Origin: Theropithecus gelada
Taxonomy: Eukaryota; Chordata; Mammalia; Primates; Cercopithecidae
DNA length: 64,000 nucleotides
Direction: 5' to 3'
Assembly (NCBI RefSeq): GCF_003255815.1
Contig: NC_037689.1
Coordinates: forward strand, 18,351,692 to 18,415,691
Part shown: positions 55,443 to 64,000 of the stretch, piece after piece
How positions within the stretch are numbered: position 1 is the stretch's first letter
Layout: each line of letters opens with the position of its first letter
The notes under the pieces: model-generated
Seen by the model: the letters and a program-made list of their open reading frames with translations, nothing else
Told to the model about the DNA's origin: nothing
Database searches by the model: none
Translations under genes and position numbers: made by a program

Positions 55443-56067
55443 GGCCGGGTGTGGTGGCTCGCGCCTGTAATCCCAACACTTTGGGAGGCCGAGGCAGGTG
55501 AATCACGAGGTCAGGAGTCCGAGACCAGCCTGGCCAACATGTTGAAACCCCATCTGGGCCGGGCGCGGTGGCTCAAACCTGTAATCCCAGCACTTTGGGA
55601 GGCGGAGACGGGCGGATCACGAGGTCAGGAGATCGAGACCATCCTGGCTAACGCGGTGAAACCCCGTCTCTACTAAAAAATACAAAAAAAAAAAAAAAAA
55701 CTAGCGGGGCGAGGTGGCAGGTGCCTGTAGTCCCAGCTACTCGGGAGGCTGAGGCAGGAGAATGGCGTAAACCCGGGAGGTGGAGCTTGCAGTGAGCTGA
55801 GATCCAGCCACTGCACTCCAGCCTGGGCGACAGAGCGACACTCCGTCTCAAAAAAAAAAAAAAAAGAAATCCCATCTGTACTAAACATACAAAAATTAGC
55901 TGGGTGTGGTGACAGGCGCCTATAATCCCAGCTACTTGGGAGACTGAGGCAGGAGAATCACTTGAAATCGGGAGGCCGAGGTTGCAGTGAGCCGAGATCA
56001 CGCCATTGCGCTCCAGCCTGGGCAACAAGACTGAAACTCTGTCTCACAAAATAAATAAATAAATAAA
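55443..56067 (+). mobile_element. AluS/Y split by a younger Alu (outer copy)
   Basis: The halves are 55443-55556 and 55877-56067. The target duplication TAATGTTTATC is at 55432-55442 and 56068-56078. The tail is (AAAT)n. Confidence 0.94.
55557..55865 (+). mobile_element. AluYR-like insertion inside an Alu
   Basis: Complete young AluY with GGCTCAAACCTGTAATCC, GGCGAGGTGGCAGGTGCC and AATGGCGTAAACCCGGGAGG. The target duplication from the host Alu reads AAACCCCATCTG before and AAATCCCATCTG after. The variants fit Old World monkey AluY. Confidence 0.92.
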
Positions 56068-56700
56068 TAATGTTTATCAATCAGTTGCAATAATTATTTA
56101 TTTTGATGCTTAAATTATCTCATCTTAAACCAGCAGGAGCACTTACAAGTTGGTGTCTGTGTCCTTGTGGCACAACCCCAGTAGTCACTAGTAGCTTCTT
56201 CACTTATTTTGTACATTTGCCATCTTTGACTAGTATCAACTATTTCTCCAAAAAGCTCTGTTTCCTTTAGATGGAAAATGATATTTATTTGCCAATATTT
56301 TGATACTAGTGTGCTCACTAGACACTGAGTCACTATTGTATCTACGTCTTTTCAGTGTAGAAAGCTAAGAAATGCAATTTTTTTTTAAAAAAAACTGAAT
56401 CATAAATTCATACTGATATTTCCAATTCAAATGTGCGATTAAAGGGTTTATGCTTAATTTATTTAGTTTTGTACTGGCAACTTTTTAATGTTGTGTGGAA
56501 AACTCTGATCCCTGACAACATTAACATACTTCTGAATTTGCCTTATACCATGTGTATAAATAGCAATACTAGTATTACTAAGGCTACTGATAGCAGGTTA
56601 AGATTTTTTTTAGAGTGTTTTGTCCTTATGGTATCTTCCACTTGATTTGTGTAGTCAAAACACTGTATTTTAAAGCAATTTGAAATAATTTTGTTTTTCT

Positions 56701-57235
56701 CTGTGAGGTCATGTGTGATGCACTGTAATGTATGAGTGCCTCTAATTGACTGAACCCAAATCCCATCCCAAACCCCGGCTGCAAAAGGGCTTTTTATCTT
56801 TTCAGACTCTACATACTGAAATTCATGTTGAACAAATCAGTCTGCTGAGTCTATCCCTATCAGGTTATAGGTAAGGGATTCTAGGTTGTTCGCCAAAAGG
56901 CTAATGGGGTAGGGGATCAGGAAATGTGATGACGGTTTAGAATACCTGCTTTAGGGAGGTGAGCGGAAATGGACTCCGGGACACAGATTGATTTCTGATT
57001 AGTGCTCAGGACCTAACTGAGGAGAGAAGGCTTGCGTTCCTAATGGCATTGTCTGCATGACTGCATCTAGTAGCCAAGCTAAGAGGAGAGGAGAGTGGCC
57101 TTTGCAAAGGTGGGAGTAGTAAAAGAACAGGGGACACAGGATGCTGAGGCACTGGTAATGGAGGAATTGATGTGATATAGTATGAGCTCTAGACTTCAGA
57201 AGAAAGGAAGTTAAAATAGACAGAAAAATAATGAT
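56701..57235. other. Unassigned sequence
   Basis: I recognise no repeat or gene here. Confidence 0.35.
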
Positions 57236-57239
57236 AAAC

Positions 57240-57435
57240 ACTCCAAGGAGTCAGGCATTGTCCTAAACAATTTACATCTGTTAACTCACTTAACCCTTAC
57301 AACAATGCTGAGGCAAGTATTATCATTACCTCCATTTTACCGATAAGGAAACTGAGATGCTGAGAGGTTAATTTGTCCAAGGTACACAGTTTGTGGCAGA
57401 GCCAGAGTTTAAATCCAGACAGTCTGGCTCCAGAG
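57240..57435 (-). repeat. MIR
   Basis: Antisense MIR with AAGGAAACTGAGATGCTGAG (57346), ending CAGTCTGGCTCCAGAGACTG. Confidence 0.85.
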
Positions 57436-57604
57436 ACTGAAGCAATGAGACATCATTTTGTACTTAAAATCTGGCAAAAAAAAAAAAAAAAAAAGAGCTA
57501 TAAAAGCTATCATACTTATAGTGAGAAGAGATATAGATTAAAGAGTATCCTTGCACACTGCATATGGAAATTGAAGTATTATAGCCATTTTAGAAAATAA
57601 TCTG

Positions 57605-57915
57605 GGCTGGGTGTGGTGGCTCATGCCTGTAATCCCAGCACTTTGGGAGGCCAAGGCGGGTGGATCACTTGAGGTCAGGAGTTTGAGACCAGCCTGGCCA
57701 ACATGATGAAACCCTGTCTCTACTAAAAATACAAAAATTAGCTGGGCATGGTGGCGGGCACCTGTAATCCCAGCTACCTGGGAGGCTGAGGCAGGAGATT
57801 CACTTGAACCCGGGAGGCAGAGGTTGCAGTGAGCTGAGATCACACCACTGCACTCCAGCCTGGGTGACAGAGCAAGACTCCGTCTCAAAAATAAATAAAA
57901 AATAAAAAATAAATA
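57605..57915 (+). mobile_element. AluS
   Basis: Full-length Alu with an (AAAT)n-rich tail. Confidence 0.92.
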
Positions 57916-57923
57916 AAATATCC

Positions 57924-58044
57924 TGGGTCAAACACAGTGGCTCATGCTTGTAATCTCAACACTTTGGGCGGTTGAGGTGGGAGGATGGCTTGAGCCCAGG
58001 AGTTCAAGACCAGCCTGGGAAATATGAAAAGACACCATCTCTAC

Positions 58045-58047
<3 letters not shown>
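57924..58047 (+). mobile_element. Alu left-monomer fragment (FLAM-like)
   Basis: A left arm only, diverged. The tail position is taken by the GATA repeat that follows. Confidence 0.8.
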
Positions 58048-58089
<42 letters not shown>

Positions 58090-58090
58090 G
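58045..58090. repeat. (GATA)n microsatellite
   Basis: About 11 GATA units without interruption, at the end of the Alu fragment. Confidence 0.97.
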
Positions 58091-58656
58091 AATACACGAA
58101 TAAAATATTCTGCTTACTCAGCAAGCTCACTCCTGGGAATCTATTCCATAGGAATGAAAGTGCTAGTAAGGACATACATAAAAGGACGTTTTATTGCAGT
58201 ATTGTTTGTAGTTGCAAAAAAACTGGATGCCAAGTGAAAGACTGTCAATAGGAGAATGGTTAAATAAATGATAGTATATCCACAATGTGAATATTTTACA
58301 GCCATTAAAAAGGATGAATTAGGATAATAACAGGTGACATGAGGGAGTTCCATGAGGTATTGGGAATTGGAAAAGCAAACATCAAGATGCAAAATAGTTG
58401 TTAATACATGAAGAAGAGAAAAAATAAATCTGAATGTCATCACTTTGCAACCTCAAATGAATTAATGAATCTACAGATCAATCATCATGACAGCTAACCT
58501 CACAAAAAATTGTCAACCAGACTTTTGGTGCATCCTGAAGGAAGAACACACCATCATCTATGAAGTAATCATAAAAATTGGACCTGAATCTGATACTGCC
58601 TCCAGAGCCAAATATAAACTTACAGGAAATACAGAGGAAAGAGCATGTTATACTAC

Positions 58657-58890
58657 CAGGGGTGTCCAGTGTTTTGGCTTCCCTGGGCCACACTGGAAGA
58701 AGAAGAATTGTCTTGGACCATACATAAAATACACTAACACTAATGATAGCTGATGAGCTAAAAAAAAAAAAAAAATTGCAAAAAATTTCATAATGTTTTA
58801 AGAAAGTTTACGAATTTGTGTTGGGCCACATTCAAAGCCGTCCTGGGATGCATGCAGCCTGTGGGCTGTGGGTTGGACAAGATTGTCTTA
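58657..58890 (+). mobile_element. Short non-autonomous DNA transposon (Tigger/MER type)
   Basis: CAGGGGTGTCCAGTGTTTTG start, GGCCACACTGGAAGAAGAAG and AAATACACTAACACTAATGA inside, and GGGTTGGACAAGATTGTC at the end. I recognise the family but not its exact name. Confidence 0.7.
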
Positions 58891-59349
58891 GACTATGGGA
58901 ATACAATCAACAAAATCTAGACCATGGGAAATGCTATAGGACAAATGTTTTCTTTTCTTCAACAATAAATTGCAAGAAAAAGAAAAAGAGGGGGACCCTG
59001 TGTATTTAAAAGAGATTCAAAAGATATATGAACCAATTGCAAGGATTTGCCCTTATTTGGGTTTTGACTTAAGCAAACACATTGTTTTTTTAAAAGTCAT
59101 ATGTAATGTTTATTGGACAATTGGAAAATTAACATTGATTAGACATTTGATAATATTAAGGAATTATTTTTACTTTATCATTATTATTTTTTGCTTTGTT
59201 GCTGTGCTAATGGTGTTATGGTTTAAAAAGAATCCTTGTCTTTTAGAGATGCATACGAATTATTGACAGATGAAATGATGTGAAGCCCAACATTTGCTGC
59301 AAATAAAGAGGTAAGAGTGAGTGAGAATATGGATAAAATGAGATGATTG

Positions 59350-59664
59350 GGCCGGGTGCGGTGACTCAAGCCTGTAATCCCAGCACTTTGGGAGGCTGAG
59401 ACGGGCGGATCACAAAGTCAGGAGATCGAGACCATCCTGGCTAACCCGGTGAAACCCCGTCTCTACCAAAAAATACAAAGAAAACTAGCCGGGCGAGGTG
59501 GCGGGCGCCTGTACTCCCAGCTACTCGGGAGACTGAGGCAGGAGAATGGCGTAAACCCGGGAGGCGGAACTTGCAGTGAGCTGAGATCCGGCCACTGCAC
59601 TCCAGCCTGGGCGACTGAGCGAGACTCTGTCTCAAAAAACAGAAAAAAAAAAAAAAAAAAAAGA
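59350..59664 (+). mobile_element. AluYR-like insertion with target duplication
   Basis: GAGATGATTG at 59340-59349 and 59665-59674. It has GATCCGGCCACTGCACTCC, GGCGAGGTGGCGGGCGCC and GGCGTAAACCCGGGAGG, plus a 21-base A run near the end. Confidence 0.94.
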
Positions 59665-59785
59665 GAGATGATTGGCTCTCAAATAATCATTGTTGAAGCT
59701 GGATGGTGGGTATTTTGAGTTCATTATACTATTCTGTTTTTAAAATATGTGAATTTTTTTCATGATAAAGTTTTTCTAAAATATT

Positions 59786-60890
59786 GTGGGAAGGGTGCTA
59801 AATATATTTCATTTGCCCCTCCAGACCCACTCTCCACCCTCCCCACCATGTTCTGTGCCTGGGAGGCTGACCTCTATGGATACAATGGTTCAGTGGGCTC
59901 CTGTGACCTCTGTTGAGTTCAGAAAATGGGATACCTATAGGAGATGGAAGGGAGGAAAGAGAGGGAGATCGGGGTTTTTAATTTCCCGGGTTTTCTCACT
60001 GATGAATAATAGTGAACTGTCTGCCTCCAGCAACTAGCCAGGGGTCTCAGCTCACACCAGAGCTTTCTCCACCCATCCCTCTCTATTACTGGTCCCTCCC
60101 CTTGCCCCCGGGTACTGCCCTTTCCCTAGTGGCTTCCCTATACCCTGCCCACACTTTCCTAAATAGTCCCTTATTACATCCTTCTCAAATTACCCAATTT
60201 GGGTGTGCCATCTGTTGCTTACTGGGCCCCTGTCTGATACCAAAGGCAATCAGCTGTGAAAGTCAGGACAAGGGGAGGAAGCCCAGGGGAGGAGTGTAGG
60301 AGGGGTTGAAGTGCAAGGCATGGCAACAGAGGACAGAAGTGATAGCCAAATACTTAACAACTGGTAGAGGACAGGCACCAGCCCATCAGAATGGATTCCA
60401 TGTGTCAACAACTAGTACCGATACTAGCGCTGATACATTCCAGATGGATCTTAGCCCTGTTTGAGGGGCTCGAGACCTGCAGGACAGGACTGGTTGGGTT
60501 ATTTGAACTCAAGTGTTCCCAGATGGTTGGGGCCTGGTGGTTAGGAAGACTCACAGATTCTCACTTCCCAGGGGAATCTCAGCTGCCAGCAGTGGCTCTG
60601 GGGGTGCAGCTGGAGAGCCTTCGTGGCTTCTGGGAAAGCAGCCCTTCAGTTCTCCCTAGGGAGCTGGAGTGGGAAAGGTAAGTGGTGGCTCCATTAGAGG
60701 ACAGTGCTCAGGCTGCAAAATCCAAATGGAGGTGGGCGGTGAGGGGAGAAAGGGCCTCTTTCCCATGCTGACATCCTGGTCTCACACAGCAAACAAACCA
60801 AAACAAAACAAAACAAAAACTGAGAAGGTAATGCTACAAAGATCATGTGGCTCCCTAACTCTATTGGGACAAAACCTCTTTTAAAATGTT
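59786..60890. other. Mostly unassigned; possible old repeat
   Basis: The part at 60040-60250 (CTAAATAGTCCCTTATTACA, then ATTTGGGTGTGCCATCTGTT) resembles an old interspersed element that I cannot name. 60300-60890 has no repeat I know. An (AAAAC)n run lies at 60797-60820. Frames at 60012-60299 and 60391-60681 show no domain. Confidence 0.35.
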
Positions 60891-61860
60891 TTAATTTTAA
60901 AATACATACATTTAACATTTTATTTAACTGACAGTTCAAAATGATCCATACATAAAGAGTATAACCAGATATACAGTGAAACATCTCTAAGGCCTGCCCC
61001 ATCTGCCCAGTCCCCGTCTTCCCCGAATAGCCAGTGACTGTAACCTTTCAGAGATTTTTTTTGTTTGTTTTTGAGACGGGGTCTCACTCTGGTTGCCCAG
61101 ACTGGAATACAGTGGCATGATCTTGGCTCACTGTAGCCTCAAACTCCTTGGCTCAGGTGATTCTCCCACTTCAGCCTTCTGAGTAGCTGGGGCTGCAAGT
61201 GCACACCACCACACCTGGCTAATTTTTTTTTTTTTTGTATTTTTAGTAGAGATGGGGTTTCACCATATTGCCCAGGCTGGTCTTGAACCCCTGGACTCAA
61301 GCAATCCACCAGCCTCGGCCTCCCAAAGTACTGGGATTATAGGCATGAGCCACCACACTCAGCCCAGAGATTTTTTTAATGCTGGTATGAACAAATATAA
61401 ATATACATCCCCAATCCCCTCCTTTTAATACAATGTATGCTCTATTCCACATCATGCTTTTTTCCCTTAAAAAGGTATTGGAGACCTTTCCAAACTGATA
61501 CATACAGAGTTTCCTTGTTCTTTATTTTGTTCTAGCTATGTGGTATTCCATTATGCAGTAATGTATTTAATCATCCTTATTGACCGATATTTAGGTTGTT
61601 TCCAACCTTTTAAAATTACTAACAATATACATGTATTGAATTAATGAATAGGTAGGTGAATGTTCAAATGGAAAACATTATGCATAAATAATTTCCCATG
61701 TCTGCTAATATATCTGTGGAGTAAATTCCTAGAAGTGAACTTACTGGGTCAAAGATCAAGATCATATGCTCCTGTAATTTTGATAGATACTGTAAAATTA
61801 TCCCATCATATCCACAGATCCTACCCATACTCAAAGGGAGGGAATGATACAGAGTATGTG
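60890..61860 (-). mobile_element. Antisense L1M/HAL1-type fragment
   Basis: CTATGTGGTATTCCATTATG (61536), ATATTTAGGTTGTTTCCAAC (61587) and TTCCTAGAAGTGAACTTACT (61727) are antisense LINE-1-type text. An Alu lies at 61062-61364. Confidence 0.65.
61062..61364 (-). mobile_element. Antisense AluJ/S with target duplication
   Basis: CAGAGATTTTTTT occurs before the Alu (61049) and again at 61365-61377. Confidence 0.92.
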
Positions 61861-61885
61861 TGCTAAGGGGCAGGAATATGAGGGT

Positions 61886-62626
61886 TGATATAGTTTGTAT
61901 ATTTGTCCCCTCCACATCTCATATTGAAATGTGACTCCCAGGCCAGGCACGGTGGCTCACGCCTATAATCCCAGCACTTTTGGAGGCCAAGGCAGGAGGA
62001 TCACCTGGTTTCGGAGTTTGAGACCAGCCTGACCAACATGGCAAAACCCCATCTCTATTTAAAATACAAAAATTAGCCATGTGTGGTGGTGGGCGCCTGT
62101 AATCCCAGCTACTCAGGAGACTGAGGCAGGAGAATTGCTTGAATCCGGGAGGCAGAGGTTGCAGTGAGCGGTGAGCGCTGAGATCGTGCCACTGCACTCC
62201 AGCCTAGGTGACAGAGTGAGACTCCGTGTCAAAAAAAAAAAAAAAAAAAAAGTGACCCCTAGTGTTGGAGGTGGGGCCTAGTGGGAGATGTTTGGGTCAT
62301 GGGGACAGGATCCTTCATGAATGACTTGATACCCGCTGCACAGTAATGAGTGAGTTCTTAAGCTATGAGTTCACATGAGAGCTGGTTGTTTAGAGAGTCT
62401 GGCACCTCTGCCCCTTTCTCTTGTTCTGTTTCTTACTTTTTGATACACCTGCTCCCTCTTCCCCTTCTGCCATGAGTGGAAGCTTCCTGAGGCCTCACCA
62501 GATGCAGATGCTGGCACCGTGCTTTTTATACAGCCTGCAGAACTGTGAGCCAAAATAAATCTCTTTTCTTTGTAAATTACCCAGCCTCAGGTATTCCTTT
62601 ATAGCAACACAAAACAGACTAACACA
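61886..62626 (+). mobile_element. MST-type MaLR LTR split by an Alu
   Basis: TGATATAGTTTGTATATTTG start, GGGTCATGGGGACAGGATCC and AATAAATCTCTTTTCTTTGT inside, and GACTAACACA end. The flanks AGGGT and GGAGT are at most a decayed duplication. Confidence 0.85.
61941..62251 (+). mobile_element. AluS inside the MaLR LTR
   Basis: The target duplication reads GTGACTCCCA before (61931-61940) and GTGACCCCTA after (from 62252). It contains a small duplication, GCGGTGAGCGCTGAG, at 62167. Confidence 0.92.
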
Positions 62627-62852
62627 GGAGTCATCTTAGAATTCTGCCTACCACACTTTCATTTGTTCCTGAGTCCAGCTTTGCTCAGCCCTTGGCTTCA
62701 GCCTGGAGTCCAGATGACCTGGCTACTGTCCCTGGTTCAGGAGCCCACAAAAGCCATTCCCCATCCTTGTGTGCACCAGCACTTCCCCTAATTGGTTCTT
62801 GGCTAGACTCTGCCTCAGTTTCCTGGTTGCCGGCTGCATATCCATACTCTTT

Positions 62853-63119
62853 TTGTTGTTGTTGAGACGGAGTCCTGCTTTTTGCTCCAGGCTGGAACGC
62901 AGTGGCACCATCTTGGCTCACTGCACTGCAACCTCTGCCTCCCGAGTAGCTGGAATCACAGGCGTGTGCCACCATGCCTGGCTAATTTTTATATTTTTAG
63001 TAGAGGTGTGGTTTCGCCGTGTTGGTCAGGCTAGTCTCGAACTCCTGGCCTCAAGAGATCAGCCCGCCTCGGCCTCCCAATGTGCTGGGATTACAGGTGT
63101 GAGCCACTGCACCTGGCTA
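62853..63119 (-). mobile_element. Antisense Alu with internal deletion and target duplication
   Basis: CATATCCATACTCTT at 62837-62851 and 63120-63134. The TTCAAGCAATTCTCC block is missing, so the text goes from TCTGCCTCCCGAG straight to TAGCTGG. Confidence 0.93.
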
Positions 63120-63134
63120 CATATCCATACTCTT

Positions 63135-64000
63135 CTAAAGACCAAATCATTTTACCAGTTGACTGTCAGCTGCCTACCCCAGGCACTAGGTGTTCCTGTC
63201 TCAGCCATTCCATGAAGAGTGGTCAGCATTTCTAGGGTAGTATTCAGAACCTGTAGACAACAATAAGCCCATGAGCGCCAACCACACCAGTCACTTCCTA
63301 GCCCCTCCTCCCTCTCTTCTGCCTCTGAATACATAATCTTGAAGGGGGCTCACAATGATCCATGAATGCCACTCTCTTTATGATCATGTCTTTAAAATGT
63401 ATTTCCCCTGGATTTTTTTGTCCTCACACAGTCCTCTTTAGAATCTGAGTGACTACATTTTAGTACAATTTCTTCTCATCTTAAGGTGTATTTCCTAAAC
63501 TTCTTAGAGATACCAACAACAGATACTAGTTTCAAGAGTCTCTCAACAGATACTGGTTTCAAGAGTCTCTCTCTAAGGGTCTCTCCTGTCTATCTCCTTC
63601 CCTCCAGCTCCCATTTTTCCACCAACCTTCCCACCAGACCACCACAACAGGAGTTACATAGCATGCCCAGAAAAATCTCCTGCCTTAATGAAATTTGTCT
63701 TTTTAGATTTGCAACCCTATTTGTGACGCTAGAGGTATTTTCTCAAGACAGGTATTTTATGAGTCATTGGGAAACCATTATCCCATGACCACATCTGAGA
63801 CCATGGATGTTTACTCACTAAGAAAATTTAGATATTTTCAAAATTTACCTGGATAGGAACAGATTATTTTCAGCTGCAAATTCCTTTCTGGTGCAGATCA
63901 AAATTGTGATAATTTTTAAAAATATTTAAGTCACTTACAGTTAAATTACATAAACACACAAATAGTGCACCAAATAAGATTTTGAAGTCCTTTATGTTTG
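63135..64000. other. Unassigned sequence with a 27-bp tandem duplication
   Basis: CAACAGATACTAGTTTCAAG plus AGTCTCT at 63517-63543 is followed directly by a copy at 63544-63570 with one change. The rest shows no gene or repeat family that I recognise. Confidence 0.4.

Larger units (their letters stand above)
53510..56700 (-). mobile_element. Older L1M 3' UTR, antisense, with nested insertions
   Basis: Text such as TATACCCTTCACCCAGGTTC (53591), CTCAGCTTCAACAATTAACA (53909), TTTGTCCTGTAGAATTTCTT (54822) and CCCATCCCATCACATCAAGG (55000) follows the L1M-type antisense 3' UTR. An L1PA piece (53986-54180), an Alu (54319-54613) and an Alu nest (55443-56067) lie within it. Confidence 0.65.
58091..59785 (+). 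mobile_element. L1M 3' end (sense), interrupted
   Basis: AATGGTTAAATAAATGATAG (58256) and the final TGGGTATTTTGAGTTCATTA (59706) are L1M 3'-region text. The pieces are split by a DNA transposon (58657-58890) and an AluYR-like copy (59350-59664). Confidence 0.7.

Noticed and set aside
62769..63215. A 148-residue open frame.
   Set aside because: Most of it is the antisense Alu at 62853-63119. The ends are flanking sequence.
1..64000. tRNA, rRNA, snRNA genes and CpG islands.
   Set aside because: I looked for tRNA A/B boxes outside Alus, U6-like starts and CG-dense stretches and found none that I could support.

Overview
The window reads as non-coding primate DNA, with Alu, L1, MIR, MaLR and ERV1 repeats on both strands throughout. 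Several young AluY copies (21.6, 55.6 and 59.4 kb) carry motifs I associate with the AluYR subfamilies of Old World monkeys: GATCCGGCCACTGCACTCC, GGCGTAAACCCGGGAGG and GGCTCAAACCTGTAATCC. The source is therefore more likely a macaque, baboon or vervet than human or ape. I find no supportable protein-coding gene, tRNA, rRNA or CpG-rich promoter. The long open frames are Alu, L1 or LTR sequence, or by-products of a 21-bp satellite.

0-11 kb: the most unusual part. A diverged tandem array with a 21-bp unit runs in one orientation over 1-3215, and in the opposite orientation over 7463-10975. An L1M 5' fragment, a solo LTR and an Alu cluster lie between the two arms. L1, Alu, ERV1-LTR and THE1 insertions interrupt the arrays, several with clean target-site duplications (TSDs). 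The left arm runs off the window.

11-32 kb: a little unassigned sequence, then a deeply nested LINE region. An older L1M fragment is split by an antisense L1MA/B/C-type element, which in turn holds an ERV1 LTR, an MLT1-like LTR and many Alus. An AT-rich palindromic stretch lies at 13.45 kb. At 24.1-27.0 kb there is a solo THE1/MST LTR followed by a complete short MaLR provirus. A 118-bp segment at 28.1 kb is an almost exact copy of sequence at 30.2 kb.

32-48 kb: Alus, a small Tigger-type element with TA target duplication, a 1.4-kb polyadenylated retrocopy with a long exact TSD (35.7-37.1 kb), a TG microsatellite, a 170-bp polypyrimidine tract, and an L1M 5' half split by a 1.4-kb Tigger-like transposon.

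48-64 kb: antisense L1 with an inserted ERV LTR, a HAL1, another older L1M holding a short L1PA insertion, Alu-within-Alu nests, a GATA microsatellite, an L1M 3' end split by a DNA transposon and a monkey-type AluY, and a MaLR LTR containing an Alu.

Nothing here acts as a gene system. The interest lies in the inverted 21-bp satellite and in the record of retrotransposition and templated duplication. Family names come from remembered consensus sequences, and most internal boundaries are good to about 10-30 bases.
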